64,000 bases of DNA from Cyanobacteria bacterium OH_CBrB_359 (GCA_023433065.1 JAEZET010000004.1:558001-622000); one strand, 5' to 3'; positions 16,623-25,945 are shown, numbered from the stretch's first letter. Notes: generated from the letters alone by a model not told the origin. Program-made: numbers and translations.

Positions 16623-17531
16623 TTAATATTTGTTATTTTTATCCGAATCAAAACTAAAATCGGGCATCATTGATGACATCATCATTGCCTGAATCATTTC
16701 TTTGCTGAATTGCTTATTTCCGGTTTGATTCTCTGACATAATAAATGGCAACATGTTCATATAGTTATTATTGTTATTATTTTGATTAGAGCCAAACATC
16801 ATGCTTAGTGCCGCATATTCATTATTTGGGTTATTTACTTGATTATAAGGTAGATTGCCTGTTGTATTTATCGGGTTGAAACCAGCTTTGGCAAGTACTT
16901 TCACTGCATTTGCTATTTCTTCATCTGTAGGGGCTTCACTTTTTTGATTAAGATTCCCTGAAGCATTTATATCTTGTTGTTGTCTCATCAACATCGTATC
17001 AATAATAACCTTTTTCGCCTCAGGATGAATTTTATTGCTATATCTGCCGTTAATAAGTCTGTCTATTTCAACTCTTTCTTTATCAAGTTCTATTCCTGTA
17101 GTTGCTTTTTCTTTTTCTTTCAATTGTGTAATGTAGTTTTGAGGGTCTTTAATAAGTTCATTTATCTGCTCAGGGGCTAATTTTTTATACTCACACATCA
17201 TGATATTGTCCATGCAGTTTTTTGCCTGGATGGAATAAGATGTTAGCGGAGGAATAGTATTAAGCGTAATTACTTTATCAAAAGCTTCTATAGCTTTGTC
17301 CCTGTTGCCTATACGCATATAAGCTGCGCCTAAGTAGTAAAATGCTGCTGCGTTAGAAGGGTCCCTCTTGACGATATACGACAAATCCTGAATACATCCT
17401 ACATAATTTTTAGCTTTGTATTTGGAAATCGCAATCTTAACCTGTGGACTTAGTGATTTTGCATATACTGGTGTATACGTCTGGGAAACGCCAAATAATA
17501 TTATTAATGTAAATAGCAATAACTTTTTCAT
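16623..17531 (-). CDS. Exported TPR-repeat protein
   Basis: 302 aa with a signal peptide (LLLFTLIILFGVSQTYTPVYA, split here as residues 4-24) and a TPR region near residues 40-100 (AAFYYLGAAYMRIGNRDKAIEAF). A low-complexity Asn/Met-rich tail follows (NQNNNNNNYMNM). It lies 15 bases before fliW and is probably the first gene of the leftward operon. It is likely periplasmic; a role at the flagellum or envelope is inferred from context only. Confidence 0.65.
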   Translation of the reverse strand: MKKLLLFTLIILFGVSQTYTPVYAKSLSPQVKIAISKYKAKNYVGCIQDLSYIVKRDPSNAAAFYYLGAAYMRIGNRDKAIEAFDKVITLNTIPPLTSYSIQAKNCMDNIMMCEYKKLAPEQINELIKDPQNYITQLKEKEKATTGIELDKERVEIDRLINGRYSNKIHPEAKKVIIDTMLMRQQQDINASGNLNQKSEAPTDEEIANAVKVLAKAGFNPINTTGNLPYNQVNNPNNEYAALSMMFGSNQNNNNNNYMNMLPFIMSENQTGNKQFSKEMIQAMMMSSMMPDFSFDSDKNNKY

Positions 17532-17863
17532 ATTTTATTCCTGCCAGTTTTTAGTTTAATAATAAAAGCATAAAAATCAACTATAAACTTATTATTATTA
17601 TAAACAACTTTCCTTAAAAATACTCTAATATAAATAAACTATAAAACGCTTTTACACTAATGTATTTATACGATTAAGCTAAAATATTTTTCAATTTTTC
17701 TTTAATAAAAGAACTTTTTTAGTAATATTTTTAAATTATAATTTACGTTTTTGCTCGACCAAAAGAATGAAATAGTTATAAAACTAGTATATTAATTCTT
17801 ATTACATATGTATAATGTTATACATAAATGTTGAGTAACTTATTTGTTAACGAGGATTCAACT
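17532..17863. other. 332-base divergent intergenic region
   Basis: Very AT-rich DNA between the exported TPR gene (leftward) and the XRE gene (rightward). No ORF or RNA structure stands out except the inverted repeat at 17807-17826. The promoter for the leftward operon must lie here, but I see no clear -35/-10 pair for it. Confidence 0.5.
17807..17826 (+). promoter_or_regulatory. Inverted repeat over -10: candidate operator of the XRE gene
   Basis: TATGTATA (17807-17814), spacer ATGT, TATACATA (17819-17826): perfect eight-base arms. A perfect TATAAT (17811-17816) lies inside the repeat, so a bound dimer would cover the promoter. The coding start is about 38 bases downstream. This suits autorepression by the encoded regulator. 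Confidence 0.55.
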
Positions 17864-18094
17864 ATGAAAATCAAAATTAAAGAGGCAGTTAAAAAGCAAA
17901 AAGGATGGAGCTTGTATAAGTTGGCCAAAGTATTAAATTTGCCCCAGCAGACAGTTTATTCCTGGGCGAGCGGAAGAACACAGCCCTCTTATGAAAACAT
18001 GGACAGACTATGCGAAGCCTTAAACTGCGGTATTAGTGACTTATTTGAAGCAGAACCGGTACAGCAAAAATTAAACTTAATCGTTAATCAGTAG
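17864..18094 (+). CDS. XRE/Cro-CI family DNA-binding regulator
   Basis: 76 aa, essentially one helix-turn-helix domain: SLYKLAKVLNLPQQTVYSWASGRTQP covers the two DNA-contact helices, split as S16-L25 and P28-P42. A short tail follows. The ATG at 17864 was chosen because CGAGGA lies seven bases upstream; an in-frame ATG at 17828 lacks one. It lies within reach of the inverted repeat upstream. Targets are unknown. The gene converges on gpsA. Confidence 0.85.
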   Translation: MKIKIKEAVKKQKGWSLYKLAKVLNLPQQTVYSWASGRTQPSYENMDRLCEALNCGISDLFEAEPVQQKLNLIVNQ

Positions 18095-18102
18095 TAATAA
18101 AC

Positions 18103-19113
18103 TTATTTTTGCAAATTGTAATAATCTTCCCTTTTGAGCTTTCTGTTCATTAATTTATCCAAAACTTCATCAGGTGTTATATCTGTATATACGGCTTCAT
18201 AAATTGCTGCTGAAACAGGTACCTCTAAATCAAGTTTATTTGCAAGTTCACAGACTGCTTTTGATGTTTTTACTCCCTCAGCAACGGAGCCTAATTCATT
18301 TAAAATATCATTTATTTTTTTACCTTTGCCGAGCATTGAGCCTACAGTATAGTTTCTACTCATAGGGCTTGAACAAGTGGCTATTAAATCACCCATTCCT
18401 GACAGTCCGTATAAAGTTGAAGGATTTGCACCCAGAGCAAGACTTATTCTAACAATTTCAGCCATGCCTCTTGTTAAGAGAGTTCCCCTGCAGTTATCTC
18501 CGAGGTTCATTGAATCTGCAAAGCCTGAAGCAATTGCTATTACGTTTTTCAAGCTCCCCCCAAGTTCAACTCCAATGACATCAGGGTTTGTATATAATCT
18601 AAATTTACTCGCTACATTGAGTTTTTCTTGTACAAATTTGGCCGTTTCCAAATCCTCACTTGCTACAGATGCTGCTGTAGGCATTCCCATTAGAACTTCT
18701 TTTGCAAGAGTTGGGCCTGATAATATTGCAAGTTTTGAATTTGGCAGTTCATCTAAAATTACTTCTGACATTCTCATTAAAGAAGGCAATTCTATTCCTT
18801 TTGATGCATTTACGAGTATTTGATTATCTCTTAATCCTGCTGTTTTTAATTTTTGGCAAACATCTCTTATTCCTGAAGTTGCTACTACAATTAAAATTAT
18901 TTGAGCATCTTTTATTGCACATTCTAAATCAGATGAAAATTCAACTTTATCTGCGAGCTGTATTTCAAGAGGTTTTGAAGTATGTTTATTCTTTATCAAA
19001 TCATCGTTTAAGTCTTCTTTTCTTCCCCAAACGCAGATTTCATCAAAATTTTCAGTCAATAACCATGCCAAAGTCAACCCCCAGCAACCTGCTCCTAAAA
19101 CGGTTAATTTCAT
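18103..19113 (-). CDS. gpsA: Glycerol-3-phosphate dehydrogenase [NAD(P)+]
   Basis: 336 aa. The Rossmann motif GAGCWG is at residues 7-12. Family segments NASKGIE, LSGPTLAKEV, LGGSLKNVIAIASG and GLSGMGDLIATCSS are all present, including the catalytic Lys. It reduces dihydroxyacetone phosphate to sn-glycerol 3-phosphate for phospholipids. AAAGGAG lies before the ATG. It is the last gene of the leftward division cluster, 40 bases after murE. Confidence 0.96.
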   Translation of the reverse strand: MKLTVLGAGCWGLTLAWLLTENFDEICVWGRKEDLNDDLIKNKHTSKPLEIQLADKVEFSSDLECAIKDAQIILIVVATSGIRDVCQKLKTAGLRDNQILVNASKGIELPSLMRMSEVILDELPNSKLAILSGPTLAKEVLMGMPTAASVASEDLETAKFVQEKLNVASKFRLYTNPDVIGVELGGSLKNVIAIASGFADSMNLGDNCRGTLLTRGMAEIVRISLALGANPSTLYGLSGMGDLIATCSSPMSRNYTVGSMLGKGKKINDILNELGSVAEGVKTSKAVCELANKLDLEVPVSAAIYEAVYTDITPDEVLDKLMNRKLKREDYYNLQK

Positions 19114-19153
19114 ACTAACTCCTTTGGTTTTGCATCTATATAATAATTATAGC

Positions 19154-20623
19154 TTATACCAGACTATTTGCAAAAACTTTTCTGGCTTCTTCTCTATCAT
19201 CAAAATGTATTGTTTCATCTTTTAGAATCTGATAATCCTCATGGCCTTTACCTGCAAGGACAATAACGTCATTTTTATTAGAAATTGATTTTAATAATTT
19301 TATTGCTTCTCTTCTATCGGGTTCAACGAATATTCTTCGGGTATTTACTGACTTAATCCCTGTCATAATGTCAGATATTATTAATTGAGGGTCTTCGCTT
19401 CTTGGATTGTCAGAAGTTACAACTATTTTGTCAGCGAGTTCATCTGCAATTTTCCCCATTTTTGGTCTTTTTGTTGCATCTCTGTCTCCACCACAGCCGA
19501 AAAGGCAAATTAGAGAACTTTTTTCAGGGGTGATTTCTCTTGCCGCCCTAAGTATATTTTCAAGCCCGTCAGGAGTATGGGCATAATCAACTATTACAAG
19601 GGGTTCTTTGTTTACAATCTCAAACCTTCCTGCTACACTGGCTGTTTTCTCAAGTGAATCTTTGCATATTTCAGGGCTTATTCCGAGGGAAATTCCACAG
19701 GCAAATGCTGCTAAAGCATTATATACACTGAACATTCCGTTTAATTGCATATTCAAAAATAATGTTTGAGTGCCTACATTAAAATTACATTTTGCTCCAT
19801 GTATCGAAAAATCAATATTTTGGGCGGTTATGTCTGCAGGTTTTTTGATGCCGTAAGTTATAACTTTGACGCCCTTAGGGATAATGCTTATGAGTCTTTG
19901 GGCATATTCATCATCAAGGTTAACCACCGCAAAATCATTTTCTTTTAAATTCTTAAACAGAATTGCTTTTGCTTCAAAATAATTATTCATTGTTATGTGA
20001 TAATCCAAGTGATCCTGAGTCAGATTTGTAAAAACTGCTCCTTTGTATACGCATCCTCCGACCCTGTTTTGTTCCAAAGAGTGTGAGCTAACTTCCATAA
20101 CTACATTTTTTATTTGTTTATTTAGAATTTTCTTTAAAGTAGCCTGTAATTCAGGAGCTTGAGGTGTTGTATGTTTTGCTTCTTTATAATCATCCGAACT
20201 TGAAAGCTTATAGCCAAGGGTTCCTATTAATGCACATTTTTCATTATTTTCTTCAATTATTCGTTGTATTAAGTGTGTTACTGTAGTTTTACCGTTTGTT
20301 CCTGTGACTCCGATTAGATTTAGATTTGTTGAAGGATTGTCATAAAATGCTGTAGCCAGTTGTGCAATTGAATATCTTGTGGACTTAACTAAGATTTGAG
20401 GAGCTTCAATATCTAATTCCTTTTCGCAAAGGAAAGCAGCCGCCCCTTTTTCTAATGCTGCTTTAGCATATTCATGTCCGTCTGAGTGCTCACCTTTTAG
20501 GCAAACAAAAATATCTGAGGGTTTTGTTGTTTTTGAATTGTATGATATTCCCAGTATTTTTGTATCCTTAAAGTTTGAAAGTCTAGTATTATTTATTCCT
20601 TTTAAAATCTCACTTAACAACAT
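19154..20623 (-). CDS. murE: UDP-N-acetylmuramoyl-tripeptide synthetase MurE
   Basis: 489 aa Mur ligase adding the third amino acid to UDP-MurNAc-dipeptide. The ATP loop is GVTGTNGKTT. The motif DNPR (in VTSDNPRSEDP) is the one that selects meso-diaminopimelate. HTTPQAPEL and VVDYAHTPDGLE are further Mur hallmarks. The ATG at 20623 is preceded by AAGGAT with good spacing and lies four bases after the ftsI stop; a more upstream ATG at 20674 would overlap ftsI. Confidence 0.96.
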   Translation of the reverse strand: MLLSEILKGINNTRLSNFKDTKILGISYNSKTTKPSDIFVCLKGEHSDGHEYAKAALEKGAAAFLCEKELDIEAPQILVKSTRYSIAQLATAFYDNPSTNLNLIGVTGTNGKTTVTHLIQRIIEENNEKCALIGTLGYKLSSSDDYKEAKHTTPQAPELQATLKKILNKQIKNVVMEVSSHSLEQNRVGGCVYKGAVFTNLTQDHLDYHITMNNYFEAKAILFKNLKENDFAVVNLDDEYAQRLISIIPKGVKVITYGIKKPADITAQNIDFSIHGAKCNFNVGTQTLFLNMQLNGMFSVYNALAAFACGISLGISPEICKDSLEKTASVAGRFEIVNKEPLVIVDYAHTPDGLENILRAAREITPEKSSLICLFGCGGDRDATKRPKMGKIADELADKIVVTSDNPRSEDPQLIISDIMTGIKSVNTRRIFVEPDRREAIKLLKSISNKNDVIVLAGKGHEDYQILKDETIHFDDREEARKVFANSLV

Positions 20624-20627
20624 AGTT

Positions 20628-22361
20628 TTATCCTTTTTTATTTGTTTTAATTTCAGTTTTTTTATCCGGTACAATATTTAATATTCTTGCCGTTTGAAGG
20701 GCTACTTCTTTAAAGACAGGTGCTGCAACTGTGCTTCCCCACATCTCAGAACCTGACGGTGAATCCACAACTACATATATAAGAACCTGAGGGTTAGATG
20801 CAGGAAAATAACCAATAACAGAAGTGTACAACTTATTCGTGTAACCTATTCCATTTTCTTTTGTTTTTCTAGAAGTTCCTGTTTTTGCAGCTACAGTGTA
20901 GTTATCAAGTTTTACCGGGGATTTGGAATTTGCAATACTTTGCCTTAGTAAAGAAGTCATTGTCTTTGCGGTTTCAGGAGTTATAGCCTGAATACTTTTC
21001 ACTTTTTCCAATGCTTCCTCTTCTGAATATTTAATGATATGAGGAGTAACCCGTACCCCGTTATTTGCAAGTGCTGAGACTGCAGACGCCATTTGTATTG
21101 CTGTTACGGAAGCACCATAGCCATAACCCATTGTCGCTTGTCTTGATTTGTCCCAATTTTTATAATTAGGTAATAACCCGTTTGATTCCCCAGGTAAGTC
21201 GACACCGGTTTTTGTGCCTATCCCAAGCCTCGATAGAACAGTATAAAACTCAAAAGGTGTCATTTTTAAAGCAACTTGTATACTTCCGACATTGCTTGAG
21301 TGTTCAAGCAGATAATATAAATTAATCCATCCCGGGAACGGTTTCTTTCTATAGTCATAGTTTTCTATTGTCCATCCGCCGATTTTTATTTTTCCTGTGT
21401 CATAAACTTTTGAATTTATATTTATTTTTGCATTTTCAAGAGCAGAAGCTATCGTAAGTGTTTTAAAAGTTGATCCGGGGGGGTAAACATCAGTTAATGT
21501 CCAGTTTTTTAATTGAGATGAGTGCGCCTTTTTATAATTGTTGGGGTTGTAAGTAGGATATACTGCATAGCCCAGGATTTCGCCGTTCTTAGGGTTCATT
21601 ACGATTACAGTACCTCTTAACGCTTTCTTTTCCTGAATCACTTTTAAAAGTTCTGTTTCACAAGTGTGTTGTATTACAGAATCCAAAGTTAAAGTTATCG
21701 ATTTTCCTTTTAAAGGTGCAGTTGTCATTGCAGGATCAGTCATCATATCGTAGATGATGTCTCCGCTTGGAGTTTTCTCGAAATTAACTTCTTTTTCAAC
21801 GTGTTCTAATTTCTCTTTTGCAATTAGTTCAACACCTGATGCAGTATCAGCATCAGGATTGAAAAAACCCAGTACATGCGCAGCCATATTCCCTTGTGGG
21901 TATACTCTCTCGTTTTTTTTATCCAGACTTATTTCTCTTAATTTTAATAACTGGATTTTTTCTGCGGTAACCCTGTCTATATCTTTTTTTAAAAGAGTAA
22001 TGCTTTGATCGTTGGATAGGGTATTTCTTAGTGTTTTTACGTTTATATTCAAGTATGGAGCTAAAATTTTAGCAAGTTCATAAGGAGTGTGATCAAAATA
22101 TTCTTTGTGCGCATACACGTTATAAGATGTCTGGTCAGAAGCTAATTTGATGCCGTTTCGGTCCAGAATATCGCCTCTCATAATAAATCCCTTGGCGCTT
22201 CTTTGACGTTTTGCCTTATTACGGTAGTGCTTAACATCTATAACTTGAACTAAAAACAAATACCCTACAAGCAAAATACATAATATTAAAGAAAAAATCT
22301 GCCATTTTCTAAGTCTGCTGTCAAAATCTTTAAATTTCTTTTTCTCTTCTTCACTAATCAT
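20628..22361 (-). CDS. ftsI: Peptidoglycan D,D-transpeptidase FtsI/PBP2-type
   Basis: 577 aa class B penicillin-binding protein. One membrane helix at about residues 21-40, a dimerisation domain, then the transpeptidase: STFK at 297-300 (nucleophile Ser297), SSN at 355-357 and KTGT at 493-496. No PASTA domain is present. Its position between ftsL and murE points to FtsI, the septal cross-linking enzyme. The best AGAGGGG ribosome-like site is about 18 bases before the ATG, so the start is uncertain by a few codons. Confidence 0.93.
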   Translation of the reverse strand: MISEEEKKKFKDFDSRLRKWQIFSLILCILLVGYLFLVQVIDVKHYRNKAKRQRSAKGFIMRGDILDRNGIKLASDQTSYNVYAHKEYFDHTPYELAKILAPYLNINVKTLRNTLSNDQSITLLKKDIDRVTAEKIQLLKLREISLDKKNERVYPQGNMAAHVLGFFNPDADTASGVELIAKEKLEHVEKEVNFEKTPSGDIIYDMMTDPAMTTAPLKGKSITLTLDSVIQHTCETELLKVIQEKKALRGTVIVMNPKNGEILGYAVYPTYNPNNYKKAHSSQLKNWTLTDVYPPGSTFKTLTIASALENAKININSKVYDTGKIKIGGWTIENYDYRKKPFPGWINLYYLLEHSSNVGSIQVALKMTPFEFYTVLSRLGIGTKTGVDLPGESNGLLPNYKNWDKSRQATMGYGYGASVTAIQMASAVSALANNGVRVTPHIIKYSEEEALEKVKSIQAITPETAKTMTSLLRQSIANSKSPVKLDNYTVAAKTGTSRKTKENGIGYTNKLYTSVIGYFPASNPQVLIYVVVDSPSGSEMWGSTVAAPVFKEVALQTARILNIVPDKKTEIKTNKKG

Positions 22362-22447
22362 ATTTTTGTATGCAAAATCCCCTCTAATAAAAGAATATCA
22401 CAAGCAAAAACTGAAATAAATTATTTAATCATTCTTAAAAATAAAAT

Positions 22448-22918
22448 TTAATAACCTATAGACCATTTGTAAGATTTTTGGTCGGTAGTTGCGATAAACT
22501 GTTTTTCGGGTTTAACAGCAGTTGCGGCAGGCACTTCTATTACCTGTTTTGCAGTGTTTAAAAGATTATTTTTTCTTACCAGTTTGTCTACGTTATTAAA
22601 TGAACGTAAATTATCTAATTTATTTTGCAGTTCAACATTTTCACTGTTAAGTTTTGTTGTTTCTCTTCCGATTTTATTTAAAGTCATTTCACTTGATGTA
22701 ACGAAATAATAGCTTATCAATGAAATTAAAATAAGCATACTCAACAATACACAAAGTGTTCTGTTAACTCTGGCTATAGCAATCTCCTTATAAGTTTTAT
22801 GAGGGAAATAACCATATATTATGGGATTAGTTTTATTGTGTGTTCTTTGAACCCTACGATTAACTAACCTTTGGTTTTGTCCTCTTGTAGAATTTAAATC
22901 TACATTATTTCGACTCAA
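22448..22918 (-). CDS. ftsL: FtsL-like division protein
   Basis: 156 aa. A basic N-terminal cytoplasmic stretch (about 55 residues), one membrane helix (about 55-77) and a periplasmic coiled coil (residues 80-115) with leucine spacing make up the bitopic plan of FtsL. The sequence itself is poorly conserved, as usual for FtsL; position between rsmH and ftsI is the main evidence. FtsL joins FtsB and FtsQ to activate FtsWI. A Pro/Ala-containing tail extends beyond the coiled coil. Confidence 0.65.
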   Translation of the reverse strand: MSRNNVDLNSTRGQNQRLVNRRVQRTHNKTNPIIYGYFPHKTYKEIAIARVNRTLCVLLSMLILISLISYYFVTSSEMTLNKIGRETTKLNSENVELQNKLDNLRSFNNVDKLVRKNNLLNTAKQVIEVPAATAVKPEKQFIATTDQKSYKWSIGY

Positions 22919-22936
22919 TGATGTTCTCCTAACGAC

Positions 22937-23866
22937 TTATATCCGTTTAGCCATCCTTAGTTTAGCTGACCTTGACGGCGGATTTTCACTAATCTCTCTT
23001 TTAGACGCCACTAGAGGTTTTTTTGTAATGACTTCTAGCTTGGGTGGCGGACAATTGCATATTGCCTGATTAGGCTGACAGTTACACTTGTTGGAATGAT
23101 ACTTGAAAAATTGTTTCACAATCCTATCTTCTAAAGAGTGAAATGTCACTACAGATAGTATAGCACCAAAAGATAATATTGTAAGCACTTCATTTAAAGT
23201 ATTTTTTATATTTTGTAACTCATGATTAACTTCTATTCTTATTGCTTGAAAAACTCTCGTGGCAGGATGCACACGGGATTTGATATTAGGAGTTGCTTTT
23301 ATTATCAAATCAGCCAATTCACCTGTTGTTTCTATATTTTTTGACTTTCTGTAATCAATAATCTTTTTTGCAATTCTTTTAGAAAATCTTTCTTCGCCGT
23401 ACTCACTGAAAATCCTTACCAAATCCTCTTCTTTATATGTGTTTACTAAATCGTAGGCGCTAAATTCACTTAATTTATTAAATCTCATATCAAGTTTTGC
23501 ATCTTTTATAAAACTAAAGCCCCTTTCTGCTGAAGTCAGTTGATAATATGATGCTCCGAGGTCAAAGACTATTCCTCCTGTTATTTGATTAATTCCGTAA
23601 CTTTGTAAACAATTCTTAATATTGGTATATGAATCGTGTATAATTGTTAAATTATTATAAGATTTTAAACGCTCTTTAGATGTGTTAATTGCATCAATAT
23701 CTACATCAAAGGAAAATAATTGCCCCTCCGGCTGAATTTTCTCTAAAATTAATTTACTATAGCCGCCGCCTCCTAGAGTACCGTCTACGTATATTTTGCC
23801 GCTTTCACAATTTAGTGCATCTACGGCTTCTTCTGACATCACAGGGTAGTGTTCATATTTAATCAT
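22937..23866 (-). CDS. rsmH: 16S rRNA (cytosine-1402-N4)-methyltransferase RsmH
   Basis: 309 aa. The SAM-binding start reads IYVDGTLGGGGYSKLIL, then FDLGASYYQL, GFSFIKDAKLDMRF and the C-terminal SFHSLEDRIVKQFF-like segment. All are typical of MraW/RsmH, which N4-methylates C1402 of 16S rRNA in the P site. The ATG at 23866 (MIKYEHYPVM) fits the usual start; a TTG at 23875 overlapping the prfA stop is an alternative. It carries a Cys-rich stretch CNCQPNQAICNCPPP near the C-terminus, as in many relatives. Confidence 0.95.
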   Translation of the reverse strand: MIKYEHYPVMSEEAVDALNCESGKIYVDGTLGGGGYSKLILEKIQPEGQLFSFDVDIDAINTSKERLKSYNNLTIIHDSYTNIKNCLQSYGINQITGGIVFDLGASYYQLTSAERGFSFIKDAKLDMRFNKLSEFSAYDLVNTYKEEDLVRIFSEYGEERFSKRIAKKIIDYRKSKNIETTGELADLIIKATPNIKSRVHPATRVFQAIRIEVNHELQNIKNTLNEVLTILSFGAILSVVTFHSLEDRIVKQFFKYHSNKCNCQPNQAICNCPPPKLEVITKKPLVASKREISENPPSRSAKLRMAKRI

Positions 23867-23871
23867 ATAAA

Positions 23872-24954
23872 TCAATCGATTTGTGCAAGTTTTTCAAGTT
23901 TTAATTTTTGGTCATGTTCAGTTAGTAGGTTAATTAAATCATCAAGTTCACCTTCAATAACCGTCCAGACATTTAAGTTTTGTCCTATTCTATGGTCTGT
24001 CAAACGACCTTGTGGAAAATTGTAAGTTCTAATTCTCTCAGATCTATCACCTGTGCCTACTTGTGAGCGTCTAAGGTCAGTTATTTCTTTCATTTGTTTC
24101 TGAACTTCTAAATCATATAGTTTTGCTTTTAATATTTGCAACGCTCTTTCTTTATTTTGAAGCTGTGAGCGTTCTTCAGTACAAAAAATCATAATCCCCG
24201 AAGGCTTATGGAATACCCTTACCGCTGTTTCAACTTTGTTAACATTTTGCCCACCTGCTCCGCCTGAGCGTGCTGTTGATATTTCTAGGTCTGTCGGATT
24301 TAATTCGACTTCAACGTCATCAACTTCGGGCATAACAGCGACTGTTGCTGTCGATGTGTGAACTCTTCCTTGAGATTCTGTTGTCGGAACCCTTTGAACT
24401 CTGTGAACTCCGGATTCATATTTTAACTTGCTGTATATGCTGTCGCCCTTCATTGAAATTATAACTTCTGATACCCCGCCGGCTTCACATTCTGTTCTGC
24501 TGAGAAGCTGTGTTTGCCAACCTTGTTTGTCAGCATACCTGAGATACATTCTCATAAGGTCTCCCGCAAATATGTTGGCTTCATCACCGCCTGCAGAGCC
24601 TCTTATCTCAAGCATAATATCCTTATCATCCATAGGGTCTCTAGGCAAAAGAAGAATTTTCATTCTTTCTTCAAGTTCTTCTACTTTTTGTTCATTTTGC
24701 TCTATTTCTAAATTTAAAAACTCTCTCATCGATGAATCAGATTCGCCTTTTAGCAGTTCTGTAGCCTCAGAAATAGCTTCATCAGCCTTTTTCCAGGCAT
24801 GATAAACTTCTACTGTTTCTTCCATTGCTTTTCTTTGTTTTGACAAATCTTTGAATTTATTATAATCCTGAATTACACTAGGATCACTTAATATTTGACC
24901 CAGTTCAGTATATTTTTCTTCAATTTGAAGAATTTTATCCATCATATCTTTCAT
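23872..24954 (-). CDS. prfA: Peptide chain release factor 1
   Basis: 360 aa, the usual RF1 length. The stop-codon reading tripeptide PxT is PTT at 190-192 and the catalytic GGQ is at 234-236 (GGAGGQNVNK). The N-terminal helical domain is full length. It releases the peptide at UAA and UAG. Its start overlaps the thyX stop by four bases. The GGQ glutamine is the site for PrmC methylation; no prmC lies next to it, though it is often adjacent elsewhere. Confidence 0.97.
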   Translation of the reverse strand: MKDMMDKILQIEEKYTELGQILSDPSVIQDYNKFKDLSKQRKAMEETVEVYHAWKKADEAISEATELLKGESDSSMREFLNLEIEQNEQKVEELEERMKILLLPRDPMDDKDIMLEIRGSAGGDEANIFAGDLMRMYLRYADKQGWQTQLLSRTECEAGGVSEVIISMKGDSIYSKLKYESGVHRVQRVPTTESQGRVHTSTATVAVMPEVDDVEVELNPTDLEISTARSGGAGGQNVNKVETAVRVFHKPSGIMIFCTEERSQLQNKERALQILKAKLYDLEVQKQMKEITDLRRSQVGTGDRSERIRTYNFPQGRLTDHRIGQNLNVWTVIEGELDDLINLLTEHDQKLKLEKLAQID

Positions 24955-25652
24955 AGAGCATATTCCTTAACGGGTTTCCTTCCGCATGATTTATCTTCAT
25001 CGCAGAAGCCAAGTCTTTCACATTTTGGTACAAGATAATCTTTAATCCAGGGTTCTTGTTTTATTAATTCGTCACACATTGCTTTAACCAGCATTCTTAT
25101 TTCAAGTTGAGAGCGGGTACATAATCTTAAATTTGCAAGGTGTATTAATTCTCTTAAATTAAGGCTTGCAACCATTGAAGTTACAGTTGCATTCGGAAGA
25201 ATAAACCTTGCATCTTCGGCAGGAATTCCGTTTTCAGTAAGCTCAAGATAAAACTCTGAAATTTTACCCATAAATTTATTATATTTTTCGGTAAGTTCTT
25301 GATTTTTTTGTATTGTAGGAGGGATTATATATTCAAATTGCGCTTTTTCTTTAACATATCTTTGAGATTTTTGGGAAAATGACATATGTCTGTGTCTAAC
25401 AAGCTGGTGGGAACAGGCTCTTGAAATATTGTTTATCGCAAAAGTCACCTGTATATGCTCAATTGTACTATAATGCCCTGATGAAATTACTCTGGTAATC
25501 AGTTTGAGCATTTTTTCTTCATCATTTGTGGCTTCAGAGTCAAAAATATTAAGAGGAGAATCTGCACTATAACAGGTTCTACAGGCGGTATATACGGTCT
25601 TTAGCATGTTTTCGGGTTTTGATATTAAGCTTACTTCCACACTTTTGTTCAT
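24951..25652 (-). CDS. thyX: Flavin-dependent thymidylate synthase ThyX
   Basis: 233 aa. The signature RHRxxS is R86-S91 (RHRHMS), after GHYSTIEHIQVTF. ThyX makes dTMP from dUMP with FAD, methylene-THF and NADPH. No thyA-type gene is in the window. GAGAGG precedes the ATG. It is the second gene of the leftward cluster, after rpmE. Confidence 0.96.
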   Translation of the reverse strand: MNKSVEVSLISKPENMLKTVYTACRTCYSADSPLNIFDSEATNDEEKMLKLITRVISSGHYSTIEHIQVTFAINNISRACSHQLVRHRHMSFSQKSQRYVKEKAQFEYIIPPTIQKNQELTEKYNKFMGKISEFYLELTENGIPAEDARFILPNATVTSMVASLNLRELIHLANLRLCTRSQLEIRMLVKAMCDELIKQEPWIKDYLVPKCERLGFCDEDKSCGRKPVKEYAL

Positions 25653-25679
25653 TTAAAGTCCTCTCATATAATACAAATA

Positions 25680-25694
25680 CCCGCTTTTAGCGGG
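25680..25694 (-). terminator. GC hairpin between rpmE and thyX
   Basis: CCCGC (25680-25684) pairs with GCGGG (25690-25694) around TTTTA. It lies in the leader of thyX. The T tract that follows on the minus strand is weak (TATTTGT), so it could be attenuation or RNA processing rather than full termination. Confidence 0.4.
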
Positions 25695-25705
25695 CAATTT
25701 GAAAA

Positions 25706-25729
25706 GGAGTTATGCTGCAACATAACCCC
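25706..25729 (-). terminator. Terminator after rpmE
   Basis: On the minus strand GGGGTTATG-TTGCAG-CATAACTCC is followed by TTTT. It lies directly after the rpmE stop and before the second hairpin at 25680-25694. Read-through would still allow transcription into thyX. Confidence 0.6.
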
Positions 25730-25738
25730 TGTATAAAG

Positions 25739-25945
25739 TTATTTTTTGTTTTGTTGATAACGCTTTTTAAATCTTTCAACACGACCTTCGGTATCAACGA
25801 TTTTTTGATTTCCGGTGAAGAATGGGTGACAATTATTGCAAATTTCAATGGTAATATCTTCAACTACTGAACCTGTTTCTATTTCGTTACCGCAAACACA
25901 TTTTATTTTTGTTTTTTTATAATCCGGATGAATTTCTTTTTTCAT
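25739..25945 (-). CDS. rpmE: 50S ribosomal protein L31 (zinc-binding type)
   Basis: 68 aa beginning MKKEIHPDYKKTKIKCVCG. CVC near residues 16-18 and CNNC near 36-39 supply the zinc ligands, so this is the Cys-containing type. The segment HPFFTGNQKIVDTEGRVERFKKRY is the L31 hallmark. L31 sits in the central protuberance bridging the subunits. It heads the leftward cluster but has its own terminator-like hairpin. Confidence 0.97.
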   Translation of the reverse strand: MKKEIHPDYKKTKIKCVCGNEIETGSVVEDITIEICNNCHPFFTGNQKIVDTEGRVERFKKRYQQNKK

